The notes under the pieces: model-generated
Seen by the model: the letters and a program-made list of their open reading frames with translations, nothing else
What the model was told of the DNA's origin: nothing
Databases searched by the model: none
NCBI GenBank assembly: GCA_905215505.1
Contig: CAJMPU010000010.1
Span: 1 to 64,000, forward strand
DNA: 64,000 nt
Direction: 5' to 3'
DNA from: an uncultured bacterium
GTDB taxonomy: Bacteria; Actinomycetota; Coriobacteriia; Coriobacteriales; Coriobacteriaceae
Shown here: one piece after another, positions 25,107 to 34,157 of the stretch
Numbering within the stretch: the first letter of the stretch is position 1
Layout of the letters: the number at the start of each line of letters is the position of its first letter
Program-made: the position numbers and the translations under genes

Positions 25107-25778
25107 ATGGGTTCCATTAAAATCGCTCCGTCCGTCCTCTCGGCCGACATGGCCAACCTCAAGGGCGAACTCGACAAGATCGCCGGTGCCGACTACGTGC
25201 ACTTCGACGTCATGGACGGCCACTTTACCGGCAACCTCACCTTTGGCGTTGACATCCTCAAGGCTGTCAAGCGCTCCACCGACGTGCCGGTCGACGCGCA
25301 CCTGATGGTGTCGAACCCCGACGAGACGGTCGATTGGTACGCCGACGCCGGTGCCGACATGATCACCGTGCACTACGAGGCTTCCACGCACCTGCACCGC
25401 ACGCTCACGCATCTGCAGCAGCGCGGCGTCAAGGCCGGCGTGGTGCTCAACCCCGCCACCCCCGTGTGCGTGCTCGAGAGCATCATCGACGTCGTCGATA
25501 TGGTGCTGCTCATGAGTGTGAACCCGGGCTTTGGCGGCCAGAGCTTTATCCCGGGCACGCTGCCTAAGCTGCACGAGCTTACGGCCATGTGTGAGCGTCA
25601 CAGCGTGTCGCCCCTGATCGAGGTCGATGGCGGTATTTCTTCCAAGAACATCGCCGAGGTCGTCAAGGCCGGCGCCAACGTGCTCGTAGCCGGCTCCGCC
25701 GTTTTTAAGTCCGAAGATCCCGCCGCCGAGGTTGCGCTGCTGCAGAAGCTGGGCAATGAGGCCGCACAGGAGGCATAA
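25107..25778 (+). CDS. rpe: Ribulose-phosphate 3-epimerase
   Basis: TIM-barrel epimerase of the pentose phosphate pathway, interconverting ribulose- and xylulose-5-phosphate. Motifs: APSVLSADMANL, HFDVMDGHF (metal ligands and catalytic Asp), VNPGFGGQSFIP and VDGGIS with the second catalytic Asp. Length 223 is typical. GAAAGG precedes the start, 18 bp after gpsA. Confidence 0.95.
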   Translation: MGSIKIAPSVLSADMANLKGELDKIAGADYVHFDVMDGHFTGNLTFGVDILKAVKRSTDVPVDAHLMVSNPDETVDWYADAGADMITVHYEASTHLHRTLTHLQQRGVKAGVVLNPATPVCVLESIIDVVDMVLLMSVNPGFGGQSFIPGTLPKLHELTAMCERHSVSPLIEVDGGISSKNIAEVVKAGANVLVAGSAVFKSEDPAAEVALLQKLGNEAAQEA

Positions 25779-25784
25779 ACCCTT

Positions 25785-26963
25785 ATGACCGCAGGTCAAA
25801 ACCGCATACCCGTGAATCTTGACTATGCCGCCTCGACGCCCATGCGCGCCGAGGCGCTCCTTGCGCAGCGTGAGTACGATGATAGCGAGCTCGCCGGCGT
25901 CAACCCCAACTCGCTGCACTCACTTGGCCGCAAGGCCGCCGCACGCCTGGAAGTCGCCCGTCGCGAGATCGCCCGCAGCTTTGGCGCACGCGTTCGCCCG
26001 TCCGAGATCATCCTTACCAACGGCGGCACCGAGGCCAACCAGCTGGCGCTGCTCGGTCTTGCCGAGGGCGCTCGTCAGCGCGATCGCAAGCGTAACCGTG
26101 TGATCGTATCTGCCATCGAGCACGATTCGATTCTGGACAACCTGCCGCTGCTGCGCGCCGCCGGCTTTACCGTCGATCTGGTGCAACCCTGCCGTGCGGG
26201 CTACATTGAACCTGCCGCGCTCATCGAGCTGCTCGGCGACGACGTGGCGCTCGTAAGCATCATGGCCGCCAACAACGAGACCGGCGTGGTACAACCTATC
26301 CGCGAGCTTGCCTCGGCCGCGCATACCGCAGGCGCCCTGTTCCACACCGATGCCATCCAGGGCTACTTGCATATTCCGCTCGATGTCACCGAGCTGGGCG
26401 TCGACGCTATGACCGTTGCCGCGCACAAGATCGGCGGCCCCGTGGCTTCCGGCGCTCTCTACCTTAAGACCCGCACGCCACTGCGCCCCCGCATTTTTGG
26501 CGGTGGACAGGAAGCCGGACGTCGCGCGGGCACGCAGGACCTGCGTACACAGCTGGCTTTTGCCGCTGCCGCCCGCACGCTGGCGCCCCATGTGGCCCAG
26601 GAGCGTGCGACGCTGCAAACCCTTTCCGACAAGCTCTATGCCACGCTTACGGCCCATCCTCGCATTCACGCCACGATGGGCGACTACGCGCAGGCCGATC
26701 GTCTGCCGGGTATGGTTTCGATCTACATTGACGGCATGGACTCCGAGGAGCTCATCATCAAGCTCGACGCCGCCGGCTTTGAGGTATCGGCAGGCTCGGC
26801 ATGCTCGAGCGGTAGTATGGACCCCAGCCACGTTTTGAGCGCGATGGGCATCGGTCGCGAGCAGGCATTGGGAGCACTGCGCATTTCCTTTGATGACCGC
26901 GTAAATCCGAGCGATCTGGACGAGTTCGCCCAAACGCTGCTCTCGATCGTGGGTGCCGTATGA
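25785..26963 (+). CDS. Cysteine desulfurase, NifS/IscS family (392 aa)
   Basis: PLP enzyme transferring sulfur from cysteine for Fe-S or thio-modification. It opens LDYAASTPMR, has the PLP lysine in VAAHKIGGP, HTDAIQ upstream of it, and the catalytic cysteine in SAGSACSSG. Length fits IscS/NifS-type enzymes. It starts 6 bp after rpe and its end overlaps the next gene by 4 bp (ATGA). No IscU or regulator is adjacent, so the acceptor is not indicated by context. Confidence 0.9.
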   Translation: MTAGQNRIPVNLDYAASTPMRAEALLAQREYDDSELAGVNPNSLHSLGRKAAARLEVARREIARSFGARVRPSEIILTNGGTEANQLALLGLAEGARQRDRKRNRVIVSAIEHDSILDNLPLLRAAGFTVDLVQPCRAGYIEPAALIELLGDDVALVSIMAANNETGVVQPIRELASAAHTAGALFHTDAIQGYLHIPLDVTELGVDAMTVAAHKIGGPVASGALYLKTRTPLRPRIFGGGQEAGRRAGTQDLRTQLAFAAAARTLAPHVAQERATLQTLSDKLYATLTAHPRIHATMGDYAQADRLPGMVSIYIDGMDSEELIIKLDAAGFEVSAGSACSSGSMDPSHVLSAMGIGREQALGALRISFDDRVNPSDLDEFAQTLLSIVGAV

Positions 26964-27769
26964 TCGTCGCCGAGCTTGAGCGCGCGCTGCTGGCACGCTA
27001 TCCCAAGACCAATGCCGAGAGTTGGGACCATGTAGGACTCTCCGTCGGCGACCCTGCCGCGGAGATTACCGGTGTTGCCTGCGCACTCGATGCGACCGAA
27101 GCCAATGTGCACCGCGCCCAGGAGGCCGGAGCCAACGTGCTGCTGACGCATCATCCCATCTATATCAAGGCGCCCGAGGCGTTTTGCCCGCCCGGCGCGA
27201 CGCGCCCCCAATGCAGCGCGGCGCTCTACGAGGCAGCCCGTTGCGGCGTGAGCATTATCTCGCTCCACACCAACCTGGACCGCTCGCACGAGGCACGTAT
27301 CTGCCTAAGTAGGCTTTTGGACGCCGCGCCCGCAAGCTCGTTGGAGCACGTGGACGACCCCGAGGCCTGCGGACTGGGCGCACTCGCGACCCTCCACGAC
27401 CCCTGCAGCCTGCGCAACCTTGCCGCACGCGCCGCAGCGGCGTTTGGCAGCGACCCGCGCGTGTGGGGCGAGGCCGATCACCCGTGCCGCACCATCGCAA
27501 TTTTGGGCGGTTCGCTGGGTGACTTTGGCGAGCTTGCCATCGCCGCCGGTGCGGATGTCATCGTGACGGGCGAGGCGGGCTACCACGTGGCGCAAGACCT
27601 TGCCTTGCGCGGGCTGCCGGTGATCTTGCTCGGCCACGACCGCTCCGAGGAGCCGTTCGTTGATATATTGATGAACTCTGCAGTTGACGCCGGGGCCGAC
27701 CCCCGTCATGCGATTAAAATACTGAACCCTTGCCAATGGTGGACTGTGACAAAAGGAGAGAACTTATGA
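26960..27769 (+). CDS. NIF3/DUF34 dinuclear-metal family protein (269 aa)
   Basis: A member of the conserved NIF3 family, hexameric metal-binding proteins related to GTP cyclohydrolase I type 2, with no settled role. Motifs: ESWDHVGLSVGD near the start, the metal-binding LTHHPIY, ISLHTNLD, and the late DVIVTGEAGYHVAQDL with further ligands. It overlaps the cysteine desulfurase by 4 bp and the following gene by 4 bp. NIF3 next to a coiled-coil zinc-ribbon protein is a common pairing. Confidence 0.9.
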   Translation: MIVAELERALLARYPKTNAESWDHVGLSVGDPAAEITGVACALDATEANVHRAQEAGANVLLTHHPIYIKAPEAFCPPGATRPQCSAALYEAARCGVSIISLHTNLDRSHEARICLSRLLDAAPASSLEHVDDPEACGLGALATLHDPCSLRNLAARAAAAFGSDPRVWGEADHPCRTIAILGGSLGDFGELAIAAGADVIVTGEAGYHVAQDLALRGLPVILLGHDRSEEPFVDILMNSAVDAGADPRHAIKILNPCQWWTVTKGENL

Positions 27770-28485
27770 GCGCCGGCGCTACGCTACTCAAGCTGCAACA
27801 GATCGATTTGGAGCTCGCCCGCAACAAGAGCGAACTTGCCAATATGCCGGAGCTCAAGGAGCTCGCTTCCAAGCGCAAGACCTATGTAAAGCTCAAGTCC
27901 GAGATGACCAAGCTCTACGCCCAACGCAAGGACCTGGACATTGAGCTCGACGATCTCAACACCACCGAGATTCAGACCAACAACGCCATCGAGGCCGCCA
28001 AGAAGCGCCACGTCGACGGCTCTGACTATCGCGAGGTTCAGGACCTGGAGAACGAGCTCGCCACCCTGGCCAAGCGTCTGGACAAGATTGAGCACACCCG
28101 CAAGGACGTCGTTGTCGCCCACAAAGAGGCGCTCGACCGCGAGACCCGCGCGCAGGCAATCATCGCCAAGTTCGAAGAGGGCGTGAAGGCCGATACCAAG
28201 GCCGCCCGCGCCAAGGCTGCCGACCTGCAGGCTCAGATCGAAGCCGCCACCAAGGAGCGCACCGCGCTGGCCGCTACGCTGCCCACCGACGTGCTCAGCG
28301 ACTACGAGCGCCTGCTCAAGCAGTTCCGCGGCCTGGCCGTCGAGACCATCAAGGGCAACATCCCCACGGTCTGCCACACCGCGCTGCAGGCATCGTCCAT
28401 GAGCGACCTCAACCACGACGGCAGTGAGATTACGCACTGCCCGTACTGCCACCGCCTGCTCGTGCTCCCTAGCAAGGAAGCCTAG
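27766..28485 (+). CDS. Coiled-coil zinc-ribbon protein (239 aa)
   Basis: Residues 10-180 form a long charged coiled coil and the C-terminus carries a zinc ribbon (C at VCHTAL and the pair HCPYCHRLLVLP), the layout of C4-type zinc-ribbon proteins such as CT398. No enzymatic motif. The ATG at 27766 overlaps the NIF3 stop and has AAAAGGAGAG upstream. The conserved neighbourhood with NIF3 suggests a shared but unknown role. Confidence 0.85.
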   Translation: MSAGATLLKLQQIDLELARNKSELANMPELKELASKRKTYVKLKSEMTKLYAQRKDLDIELDDLNTTEIQTNNAIEAAKKRHVDGSDYREVQDLENELATLAKRLDKIEHTRKDVVVAHKEALDRETRAQAIIAKFEEGVKADTKAARAKAADLQAQIEAATKERTALAATLPTDVLSDYERLLKQFRGLAVETIKGNIPTVCHTALQASSMSDLNHDGSEITHCPYCHRLLVLPSKEA

Positions 28486-28487
28486 CG

Positions 28488-29702
28488 ATGACGGCGACAT
28501 CCAACAATTCAATGCAACTTGAGGGAAAAACGATCCTGCTGGGCATTACCGGCGGGATCGCCGCCTATAAGTCGTGCAATATCGTGCGCCTGCTGCAAAA
28601 GCGCGGCGCGCGCGTCAAGGCCGTTATGAGCGAGCATGCCACCGAGTTTGTGGGCCCGCTCACCTTCCGTGCGCTCACCAACGAGCCAGTTGCCGTGGGC
28701 CTATTCGACGATCCCTCCGACCCCATCCACCACATTTCGCTGGCGCAGGAGCCCGATCTGGTGGTCGTGGCGCCCGCGACGGCCAATATCATCGCCAAGA
28801 TGGCCAATGGCATCGCCGATGACCTTATTTCTACCACACTGCTTGCCACGCCGCGACCGATCGTGATCGCACCTGCTATGAACAACGGCATGTGGAAGGC
28901 ACCGGCCACACAGGCCAACATGGCCACGTTGCGCGACCGCGGCGTTCACGTGGTGGGACCCGGCAGCGGCTACCTTGCGTGCGGCGACGTGGACACGGGC
29001 CGCATGAGCGAGCCCGAGGACATCGTCGAGGCTGTCTGTGAGGTGCTCAACCCCGTGCCGCAAGACCTGACGGGCAAGCGCATCGTCATCACCGCCGGCC
29101 CCACGCACGAGCCGATCGACCCGGTGCGATTCATTGGCAACCGTTCTTCGGGCAAGATGGGCATCGCCCTGGCGGGGGAGGCCGCACGTCGCGGTGCCGC
29201 CGTCACGCTCGTGCTGGGACCGACATCGCTCGATGTTCCCCGCGGTGTGGAGTGCGTGCACGTACAGACCGCCTCAGAAATGCTCAAGGCAGCGCTGAGC
29301 GCCTTCCAGACGGCCGACGCGGCCATTTGCGCCGCCGCCGTCGCCGACTACACGCCGGCGGCCCCGGCGGACCATAAACTCAAAAAGGCCAACGAGCGCC
29401 TGGATCGCATCGAGCTTGTCGAAACGGTCGATATTTTGGCTGAGCTCTCGCGCCAGAAAGGCGAGCGCTGTGTAATCGGATTTGCAGCCGAGACCGATAA
29501 CGTCGTGGAGTACGCACAGCGAAAGCTCGACCGCAAGGGTTGCGATGCCATTATCGCCAACGATGTCTCACGCGCCGATTCGGGCTTTGGAACCGATACC
29601 AACAAGGCCTGGATTGTGAGCACAACGGGTACGCAAGAACTTCCCGTTCTAACAAAACCCCAGCTCGCAGATACAATTTTGGACTTGCTTCAAAATTTGT
29701 AA
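28488..29702 (+). CDS. coaBC: Bifunctional phosphopantothenoylcysteine decarboxylase/synthase
   Basis: Two steps of coenzyme A synthesis. The N-terminal FMN-dependent CoaC half (about 1-190) has GITGGIAAYKS and APAMNNGMW. The C-terminal CoaB half has VITAGPTHEPIDPVRFI, NRSSGKMG and the late FAAETDN motif. In place of the usual substrate-recognition pattern NDVS is seen (IIANDVSRADSGFG). Length 404 is normal. It ends the long plus-strand run; the tRNA-Pro promoter begins just after its stop. Confidence 0.94.
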   Translation: MTATSNNSMQLEGKTILLGITGGIAAYKSCNIVRLLQKRGARVKAVMSEHATEFVGPLTFRALTNEPVAVGLFDDPSDPIHHISLAQEPDLVVVAPATANIIAKMANGIADDLISTTLLATPRPIVIAPAMNNGMWKAPATQANMATLRDRGVHVVGPGSGYLACGDVDTGRMSEPEDIVEAVCEVLNPVPQDLTGKRIVITAGPTHEPIDPVRFIGNRSSGKMGIALAGEAARRGAAVTLVLGPTSLDVPRGVECVHVQTASEMLKAALSAFQTADAAICAAAVADYTPAAPADHKLKKANERLDRIELVETVDILAELSRQKGERCVIGFAAETDNVVEYAQRKLDRKGCDAIIANDVSRADSGFGTDTNKAWIVSTTGTQELPVLTKPQLADTILDLLQNL

Positions 29703-29710
29703 AAAAGTTC

Positions 29711-29740
29711 TTGCACAAGTCTAAAGTTTCGGGTTAATAT
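29711..29740 (+). promoter_or_regulatory. Promoter of tRNA-Pro
   Basis: TTGCAC (29711-29716), an 18-bp spacer and TAATAT (29735-29740), followed by ACT; about 42 bp before the tRNA. Confidence 0.7.
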
Positions 29741-29782
29741 ACTCCCTGTTGCGAGCGAGAGCAGAGCAACAAACAAAAGCTT

Positions 29783-29859
<77 letters not shown>

Positions 29860-29868
29860 GAAGTTTGC

Positions 29869-29899
29869 AGGTCAGGCACCTAGTGCATGACCTTTTTTG
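29869..29899 (+). terminator. Terminator after tRNA-Pro
   Basis: AGGTCA-GGCA and TGCA-TGACCT arms followed by TTTTTT. Confidence 0.85.
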
Positions 29900-30326
29900 T
29901 TTTAAGCAATTGCTTAATTTTAAGTAAGCAACAGGGTGTCAAAAATCTACCTGCGCGATACTCGCTTTTTGCGGCTACTTGCGCGTTTTGCACACGCTTG
30001 AGCCGATTTATTAACGCGATATGAATCTACATACGCGTAGCTGGTATGCAGCCGAGTACAGGCTGTATTTATCGCGGCGATTAACACAGATATAGCGACT
30101 ATAACGGACAAGCGTGTCGCTGTATTTATTCCAGTAGTTCACTTGATCGGTGGACAAGTGGGCTGTTGCAACGAAACGCCAAGCAGGATGGGCTCTATAC
30201 GAGGACGCCGCAGGGTAATGGCGGGGGAGTGCGGCGGGCGCTCTGAGAGCCGCTGTGTAACCCCATTTCCCCTCAACCCGACTACCTGTGCCACGAACAT
30301 CAGACCGTTCGAGTAACCGCCAAAAG
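29900..30326. other. Intergenic, no gene seen
   Basis: About 430 bp without a supported gene. It has many GCG and TATAGCG-type words and a few short inverted repeats, but nothing recognised. Frames on the minus strand here are not supported by ribosome binding sites. Confidence 0.4.
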
Positions 30327-30357
30327 AAAAGCCCGCGCGAAGTTGCGCAGGCTTTTC
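30327..30357 (-). terminator. Hairpin downstream of the DUF6273 pseudogene
   Basis: AAAAGCCcGCGC and GCGCaGGCTTTT pair around GAAGTT, with A/T flanks on both sides, so it could work in either direction. It sits 22 bp past the stop of the minus-strand pseudogene. Confidence 0.6.
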
Positions 30358-30379
30358 GCTAGACAAGCTAGAAGACAGG

Positions 30380-31396
30380 CTAGAAGCACCAAGCGGGGCA
30401 GACGCAAAGCGAAGCGCTCGCGTCGTCGCCACGCGACGGCCTGCCAGTACCGGTGACGTCGAGGAAGTACGCAGAAAGTTTCGGTAACACCGAACGCTCC
30501 CACCATAAGCTGCTAATGGCAATGGCAGAGTTGGGATTATCGTTATTCGTCACCTTGCCCTTGAAGGCCTCGTACTGGCTACCCTCGGAGGAACTCCAGG
30601 GGTAGTCAGAGGCCCAAAGGGAAGTGAAATCGGAGGTCCAATGGGAGGTGCAGGGCGCGATCTCGGAGTAGCTGAGAAGGAACAGCCTGTCCGAGGTCGC
30701 GGTTACGGCGGCGTTCTTATCGATTCCGCCGACGTTGTTCGTGAGCTTCCTGACGGTCTTCACCTTGGACTGGAAATCGGGCGGCATGAGGCTCCAGATC
30801 TCGCCGGAGTTCATCTTCGCACGGAGCTCCGACTTCTCCCAGCCACCGGCGTTGGTGTCGGTGGCGTTCATGCGGGGCGAAATACCCGTCGAGGTGGTGA
30901 GGAACGTCAGCCCCGCCTAGCCCGAGCCGTCGGCCAAATCGTCATGGTTGATGCCGATGATGCGGTATTCGAGCGTCTTCCCATCGGTGAGCTTCATCGT
31001 GAACTTGGTGCCGGCATCCATGGCGGCCTTCGCCTTGGCGTAGGCGGGAGACGCCTTGCCCTTCGTGGCGATGTCCTCTGCCACGGCCTTCTGCTCACCG
31101 AGCGTCCAGTCCTTCGCGTCCTTGGCGATGGCCGCCTGGACGGTCGCGGAATCGGCCCCTGTGGAGCCGCCACCGGATGTTCCACCGTCCTCGACGCCAC
31201 CGGTCGCCCCGCTGTTCACCGTGTTGCCGACCAGGTTGAACTGGTTTCGGATGGCCCCGGCCACGCTGGGTCCCGCGAACACGATCACCAGGCCGATGAC
31301 CGCGATAATCAGGACGTACTCGATGATAGATTGTCCACGAAGGCGGATACCTCTAGGAGATACCCCCCCCCGAAGGTTAATTGCCGCTGCATGCAT
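30380..31396 (-). pseudogene. Pilin-signal/DUF6273 protein, broken by one TAG
   Basis: The upstream part (ATG at 31396, preceded by AAGGGAG) has a class III/Flp-type prepilin segment: RGQSIIEYVLIIAVIGLVIV after a short basic leader. A Gly/Ser/Thr linker follows, then the start of a DUF6273 domain (FTMKLTDGKTLEYRIIGINHDDL). A TAG at 30919-30917 ends this frame. The same frame continues without any shift: MNATDTNAGGWEKSELRAKM, TNNVGG, LFLLSYSEI, SSEGSQYEAFKG, WWERS, ending CVCPAWCF, all typical of DUF6273. The stop lies where the family usually has Lys, so one AAG-to-TAG change would explain it. Restored length would be about 338 residues. It is probably an extracellular or pilus-like surface protein when intact. 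Confidence 0.75.
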
Positions 31397-31642
31397 ATGC
31401 GACTCCCTTCGCTCAGGGTGAATAGAAACGGCTTGAGCGTAGGACTATTCCAAAAGGTTGCGCTGGACTTGCCGCAGCGGCAAAGAGTAATTAGCCCAAC
31501 GTCTGCGCAGATTAACCGACCGCTCACACAATCGAATTTGTTGCTCAACAAATCCGCAGGTGAGGACAGCAGAATTGGTGTTACCGGAAGTTACGGAGGA
31601 CCGCCGGTGTCGAGGCGGGCGGTCGAGAAGAAGGGACCAAAA
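31397..31642. repeat. Divergent intergenic with palindromes
   Basis: Lies between the divergent pilin-like and small membrane genes. ATTTGTTG/CAACAAAT with a 2-bp centre (near 31537-31554) could be an operator, and GACCGCC/GGCGGTC arms (31599-31624) form a hairpin just before the ribosome binding site of the next gene. Confidence 0.4.
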
Positions 31643-31891
31643 ATGAGAAGCCTGGAGCTGATAATCTTCTTCCTGCCTCTCTTGGCGATCGCCGCCAACA
31701 TCTGCGGCGTAGCGGAGCTCGTTAAGATTGCCAGGGCCAAGGGGCATTACACCAATGGCGCGGGAATCCTCTGGTTCATCGGCCTTTTCGGCACCGCGCT
31801 CATGGTCGGCCTGATCGTCTGCGCTCTGCCCGACCGAGCGGCACCGGCGCCCAGCGCACAAAGGGACGAAGACGCCCTGCCCGAGGTGTAG
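31643..31891 (+). CDS. Small membrane protein (82 aa)
   Basis: Two hydrophobic helices (residues 4-24 and 40-63: LELIIFFLPLLAIAANICG and GILWFIGLFGTALMVGLIV) and a polar, acidic C-terminal tail. No family recognised. The ATG at 31643 is preceded by AAGAAGGGACC. It ends 2 bp before the zinc-ribbon gene, so the two form an operon. Confidence 0.6.
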   Translation: MRSLELIIFFLPLLAIAANICGVAELVKIARAKGHYTNGAGILWFIGLFGTALMVGLIVCALPDRAAPAPSAQRDEDALPEV

Positions 31892-31893
31892 TA

Positions 31894-32793
31894 ATGTCGA
31901 AATACAAGATAGCCTACCGCGACGCCAACCCCTCCTGGCAGGAGCTTTGCCCTGTCAGGATGTTAGCCATCCAAGTCTCCAGAGACACCGAGACGGGAGC
32001 CTGCTTCCTCCAAACAAAGATCGTCAACGTATCGACGAAACCCATCAGCCGCATAGAGTTCACTGTCGGGCTCGAGGGCGAGGGAGGGGAGACGGAGACC
32101 GTCGACTTCTCGCTCCTAGATGCCGACCTGCCCGCCGGCGAGGTGCTCAGGCCCAAGGCGGTGAGAATCAAGCTGTCTGTTATCACCGGCTCGCGTGCCG
32201 TTGTGACCCGAGCGGACGGCGAGACCTCCTTCGGCGACCCGATCGACATCGATAGCCCCGCGCCACTCGCACTCAACGGGGTCGAGGAGTCGGAACGCGA
32301 TGTCCTGCTCTCCGAGATGGGGGCCGATACCTTCAAATGCGCGGGCGTCCATTCCGAACACGACGGGTGGTGGCAGTGCGGCTGCGGTGCGGTGAACCTC
32401 AAGCGCGGTACCTGCTGGAACTGCGGCGCCGTGCGCGAGAAAATGGCGGATCTGGAAGATGCCGCGTTCCTGGATGAATCCAGAAGGGACAGGGTCTACA
32501 AGACGAGCGTCGCGATACTCGAGAAGGGCAACAGGAAGGAAGCTGAAGCCGCCAAGGAGAGCCTCGAGAGGCTGGCCGAGCAGGGCTACGGGGATTCGGG
32601 CGAGAAGGCAAGAGAGGCCGGCATGAAGATTGCGAACCTCTCGAAAAGGAGGAAGAAGATAGCCGTCGCGGGCCTTGGAAAGGATTACGCCGGGGACGTT
32701 CTTGTTGGAGTCGCTATGCAGTGTATTCGGGCTGATGTTCCAGTCGGAACAATCCAGATGGAGACTCCGACACTGCTCGGACATTCCCGTTAA
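31894..32793 (+). CDS. Zinc-ribbon protein, C-terminus probably altered (299 aa)
   Basis: The N-terminal ~130 residues form a beta-rich domain (KIVNVSTKPISRIEFTVGLE) resembling the extracellular or interaction domains of accessory hypotheticals. A zinc ribbon at about 160-178 has C-x-C and C-x2-C pairs (WQCGCGAV and GTCWNCGA). A charged helical segment follows, containing Sel1-like KEAEAAKESLERLAEQGYGD. The end, after KRRKKIAVAG, where a membrane helix would be expected after a basic stop-transfer-like cluster, is instead a low-complexity tail, which suggests a frameshift or a recombination junction near 32670. Function unknown. Confidence 0.6.
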   Translation: MSKYKIAYRDANPSWQELCPVRMLAIQVSRDTETGACFLQTKIVNVSTKPISRIEFTVGLEGEGGETETVDFSLLDADLPAGEVLRPKAVRIKLSVITGSRAVVTRADGETSFGDPIDIDSPAPLALNGVEESERDVLLSEMGADTFKCAGVHSEHDGWWQCGCGAVNLKRGTCWNCGAVREKMADLEDAAFLDESRRDRVYKTSVAILEKGNRKEAEAAKESLERLAEQGYGDSGEKAREAGMKIANLSKRRKKIAVAGLGKDYAGDVLVGVAMQCIRADVPVGTIQMETPTLLGHSR

Positions 32794-32919
32794 GTCATAT
32801 ACAGCACTGAAATCGCACTTGGCACCGAGACCAGTTACGTCCACATCCGCGTCCGGAACGAATCGAAGCGGTATCCCGTTTCAAAACGTATGCGTTTCAC
32901 CATGAGAGAGGGATCTGTC

Positions 32920-33459
32920 ATGAGCTGGAAACCGAGAAAATGCGTTATCGCTTTACTGACTCTGGCGACTCTGACGTGTTTCGCCGCCTTAATCGCCGTC
33001 AATATCAAACCGCAACACGATGCTTATCCCTCATCTTTTTCCATTAAAATGGGCCAAAATTTCAGCCTCGGCCGAAACGTGAATTATTTTAACAAGCTAA
33101 AACCTAATGAGGAAAATATCTTGATGTTCTGGGCATCGTGGTGTCAGCACTGCGAATCTCTCATAGAAGATATGCAACAACTTGATAATTTCGCAGCCTT
33201 AAGGAAGAACCTTTTCACTGTTTCCGAGGACAGCACAATTGAAGAAGCCTCGGTCCATGAAGGAGACTTTCCCATATACATAGATTAAGATAAGACCGTG
33301 TATGACCAATATGAACTTGAGCATATTCCGTCCATATTCATACTGGATGATCAAGGAAACATCATCGGCTTATCCGAAGGAGAGGAAGAACCTCTTGCCT
33401 TATTAAAGAAATACGCCAAATACAACGGATATAAAGCGGAAGGAGGCGACATCAAGTAA
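32920..33459 (+). pseudogene. Membrane-anchored thioredoxin-like protein, broken by one TAA
   Basis: From ATG 32920 (GAGAGGGAT upstream) there is an N-terminal hydrophobic helix (CVIALLTLATLTCFAALIAV), then a thioredoxin/TlpA-like fold with the redox motif WASWCQHCESL. A TAA at 33286-33288 truncates it after FPIYID. The same frame continues DKTVYDQYELEHIPSIFILD, GNIIGLSEG and ends at 33459, covering the cis-Pro loop (HIPSIF) and final strands every thioredoxin needs. A single base change would restore it. GC is low. It lies just before a secreted Cys-containing peptide gene, so a disulfide role for that product is plausible. Confidence 0.75.
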
Positions 33460-33488
33460 CTATCAAAGGCCAGATTAAGGAGCCAGCC

Positions 33489-33893
33489 ATGAAGAAATGC
33501 CTGCTCTCCATCGTCTCAGCAGCTCTTTGCCTCTCCCTTGTCATGACACCATTTGTGCCCGTTGCGGCAGCCTATGCCGACGAGGGGTCTCCCGCCGAGA
33601 GCAGCGAAATCTACGTCGGAGACAACTACGACGAAAATTACGATATATCCCTTTTTGAGCGCGGACGCTGCACGGATTCATATTCCAAGGCGTGGTGCGA
33701 TTCTCACGGATTTGCAAATAACCGCACCGTCCCTCACAAGGTCAAGCTGAACGTGAAGGAGGAGTCTTGCCTGCGCGATCCCTACCTTGCTGGCACCGCT
33801 GAAGTTATCGCCGGTCTCGTGACAACCGGTCCTGGCGGCGGCTTGTTTGCAACCGCAATGACATCGTGCCGACTTTTCACTTGCATGTTCTAA
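33489..33893 (+). CDS. Small secreted Cys-containing protein, possible bacteriocin precursor (134 aa)
   Basis: A Sec signal peptide is clear (MKKCLLSIVSAALCLSLVM to about residue 32, ending AAAYADE). The exported part of about 100 residues has five Cys (RC, WC, SC, SC, TC) and a Gly-rich hydrophobic C-terminus (AGLVTTGPGGGLF, then ATAMTSCRLFTCMF). No known bacteriocin family is recognised. The context suggests one: a thioredoxin-like gene upstream, a small three-helix membrane protein 12 bp downstream (immunity-like) and an ABC exporter nearby on the other strand. AAGGAGCC precedes the start. The role is inference. Confidence 0.6.
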   Translation: MKKCLLSIVSAALCLSLVMTPFVPVAAAYADEGSPAESSEIYVGDNYDENYDISLFERGRCTDSYSKAWCDSHGFANNRTVPHKVKLNVKEESCLRDPYLAGTAEVIAGLVTTGPGGGLFATAMTSCRLFTCMF

Positions 33894-33905
33894 AAGGAGG
33901 TTGCC

Positions 33906-34145
33906 ATGCTGTCGCAAAATCAATCGAGATACTTGACCACAATCGGCTTTGCCCTGCTTGCATTACTCTTTGCTAGCGACCTTTTGCTGAAACCGCCCAA
34001 GGAACTCGTTTTGCTTGCCATAGACTGCCTTTCCGCCCTTTACTTTACGGCAACCCTATTCGTCGGACTAAAGGAGAGGAAAAAAGGCGCAGTCGTCGCA
34101 TCCGCCGTATGCTTGATCATAATCATTGCATCATTCTTTATCTGA
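33906..34145 (+). CDS. Small three-helix membrane protein (79 aa)
   Basis: Nearly all hydrophobic: helices at about 11-27, 33-53 and 61-79 (VASAVCLIIIIASFFI), with a basic turn (KERKKG). The start has a strong AAAGGAGG. It follows the secreted Cys-containing peptide by 12 bp, the arrangement of many bacteriocin immunity proteins, but there is no sequence family to support that. It ends the plus-strand group. Confidence 0.6.
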   Translation: MLSQNQSRYLTTIGFALLALLFASDLLLKPPKELVLLAIDCLSALYFTATLFVGLKERKKGAVVASAVCLIIIIASFFI

Positions 34146-34157
34146 CACGTTGGTGAT

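Noticed and set aside
30641..31642. Plus-strand extension of the small membrane gene at 31643
   Set aside because: This stretch is antisense to the pilin/DUF6273 pseudogene; only the part from ATG 31643 has membrane-protein character and a start site.
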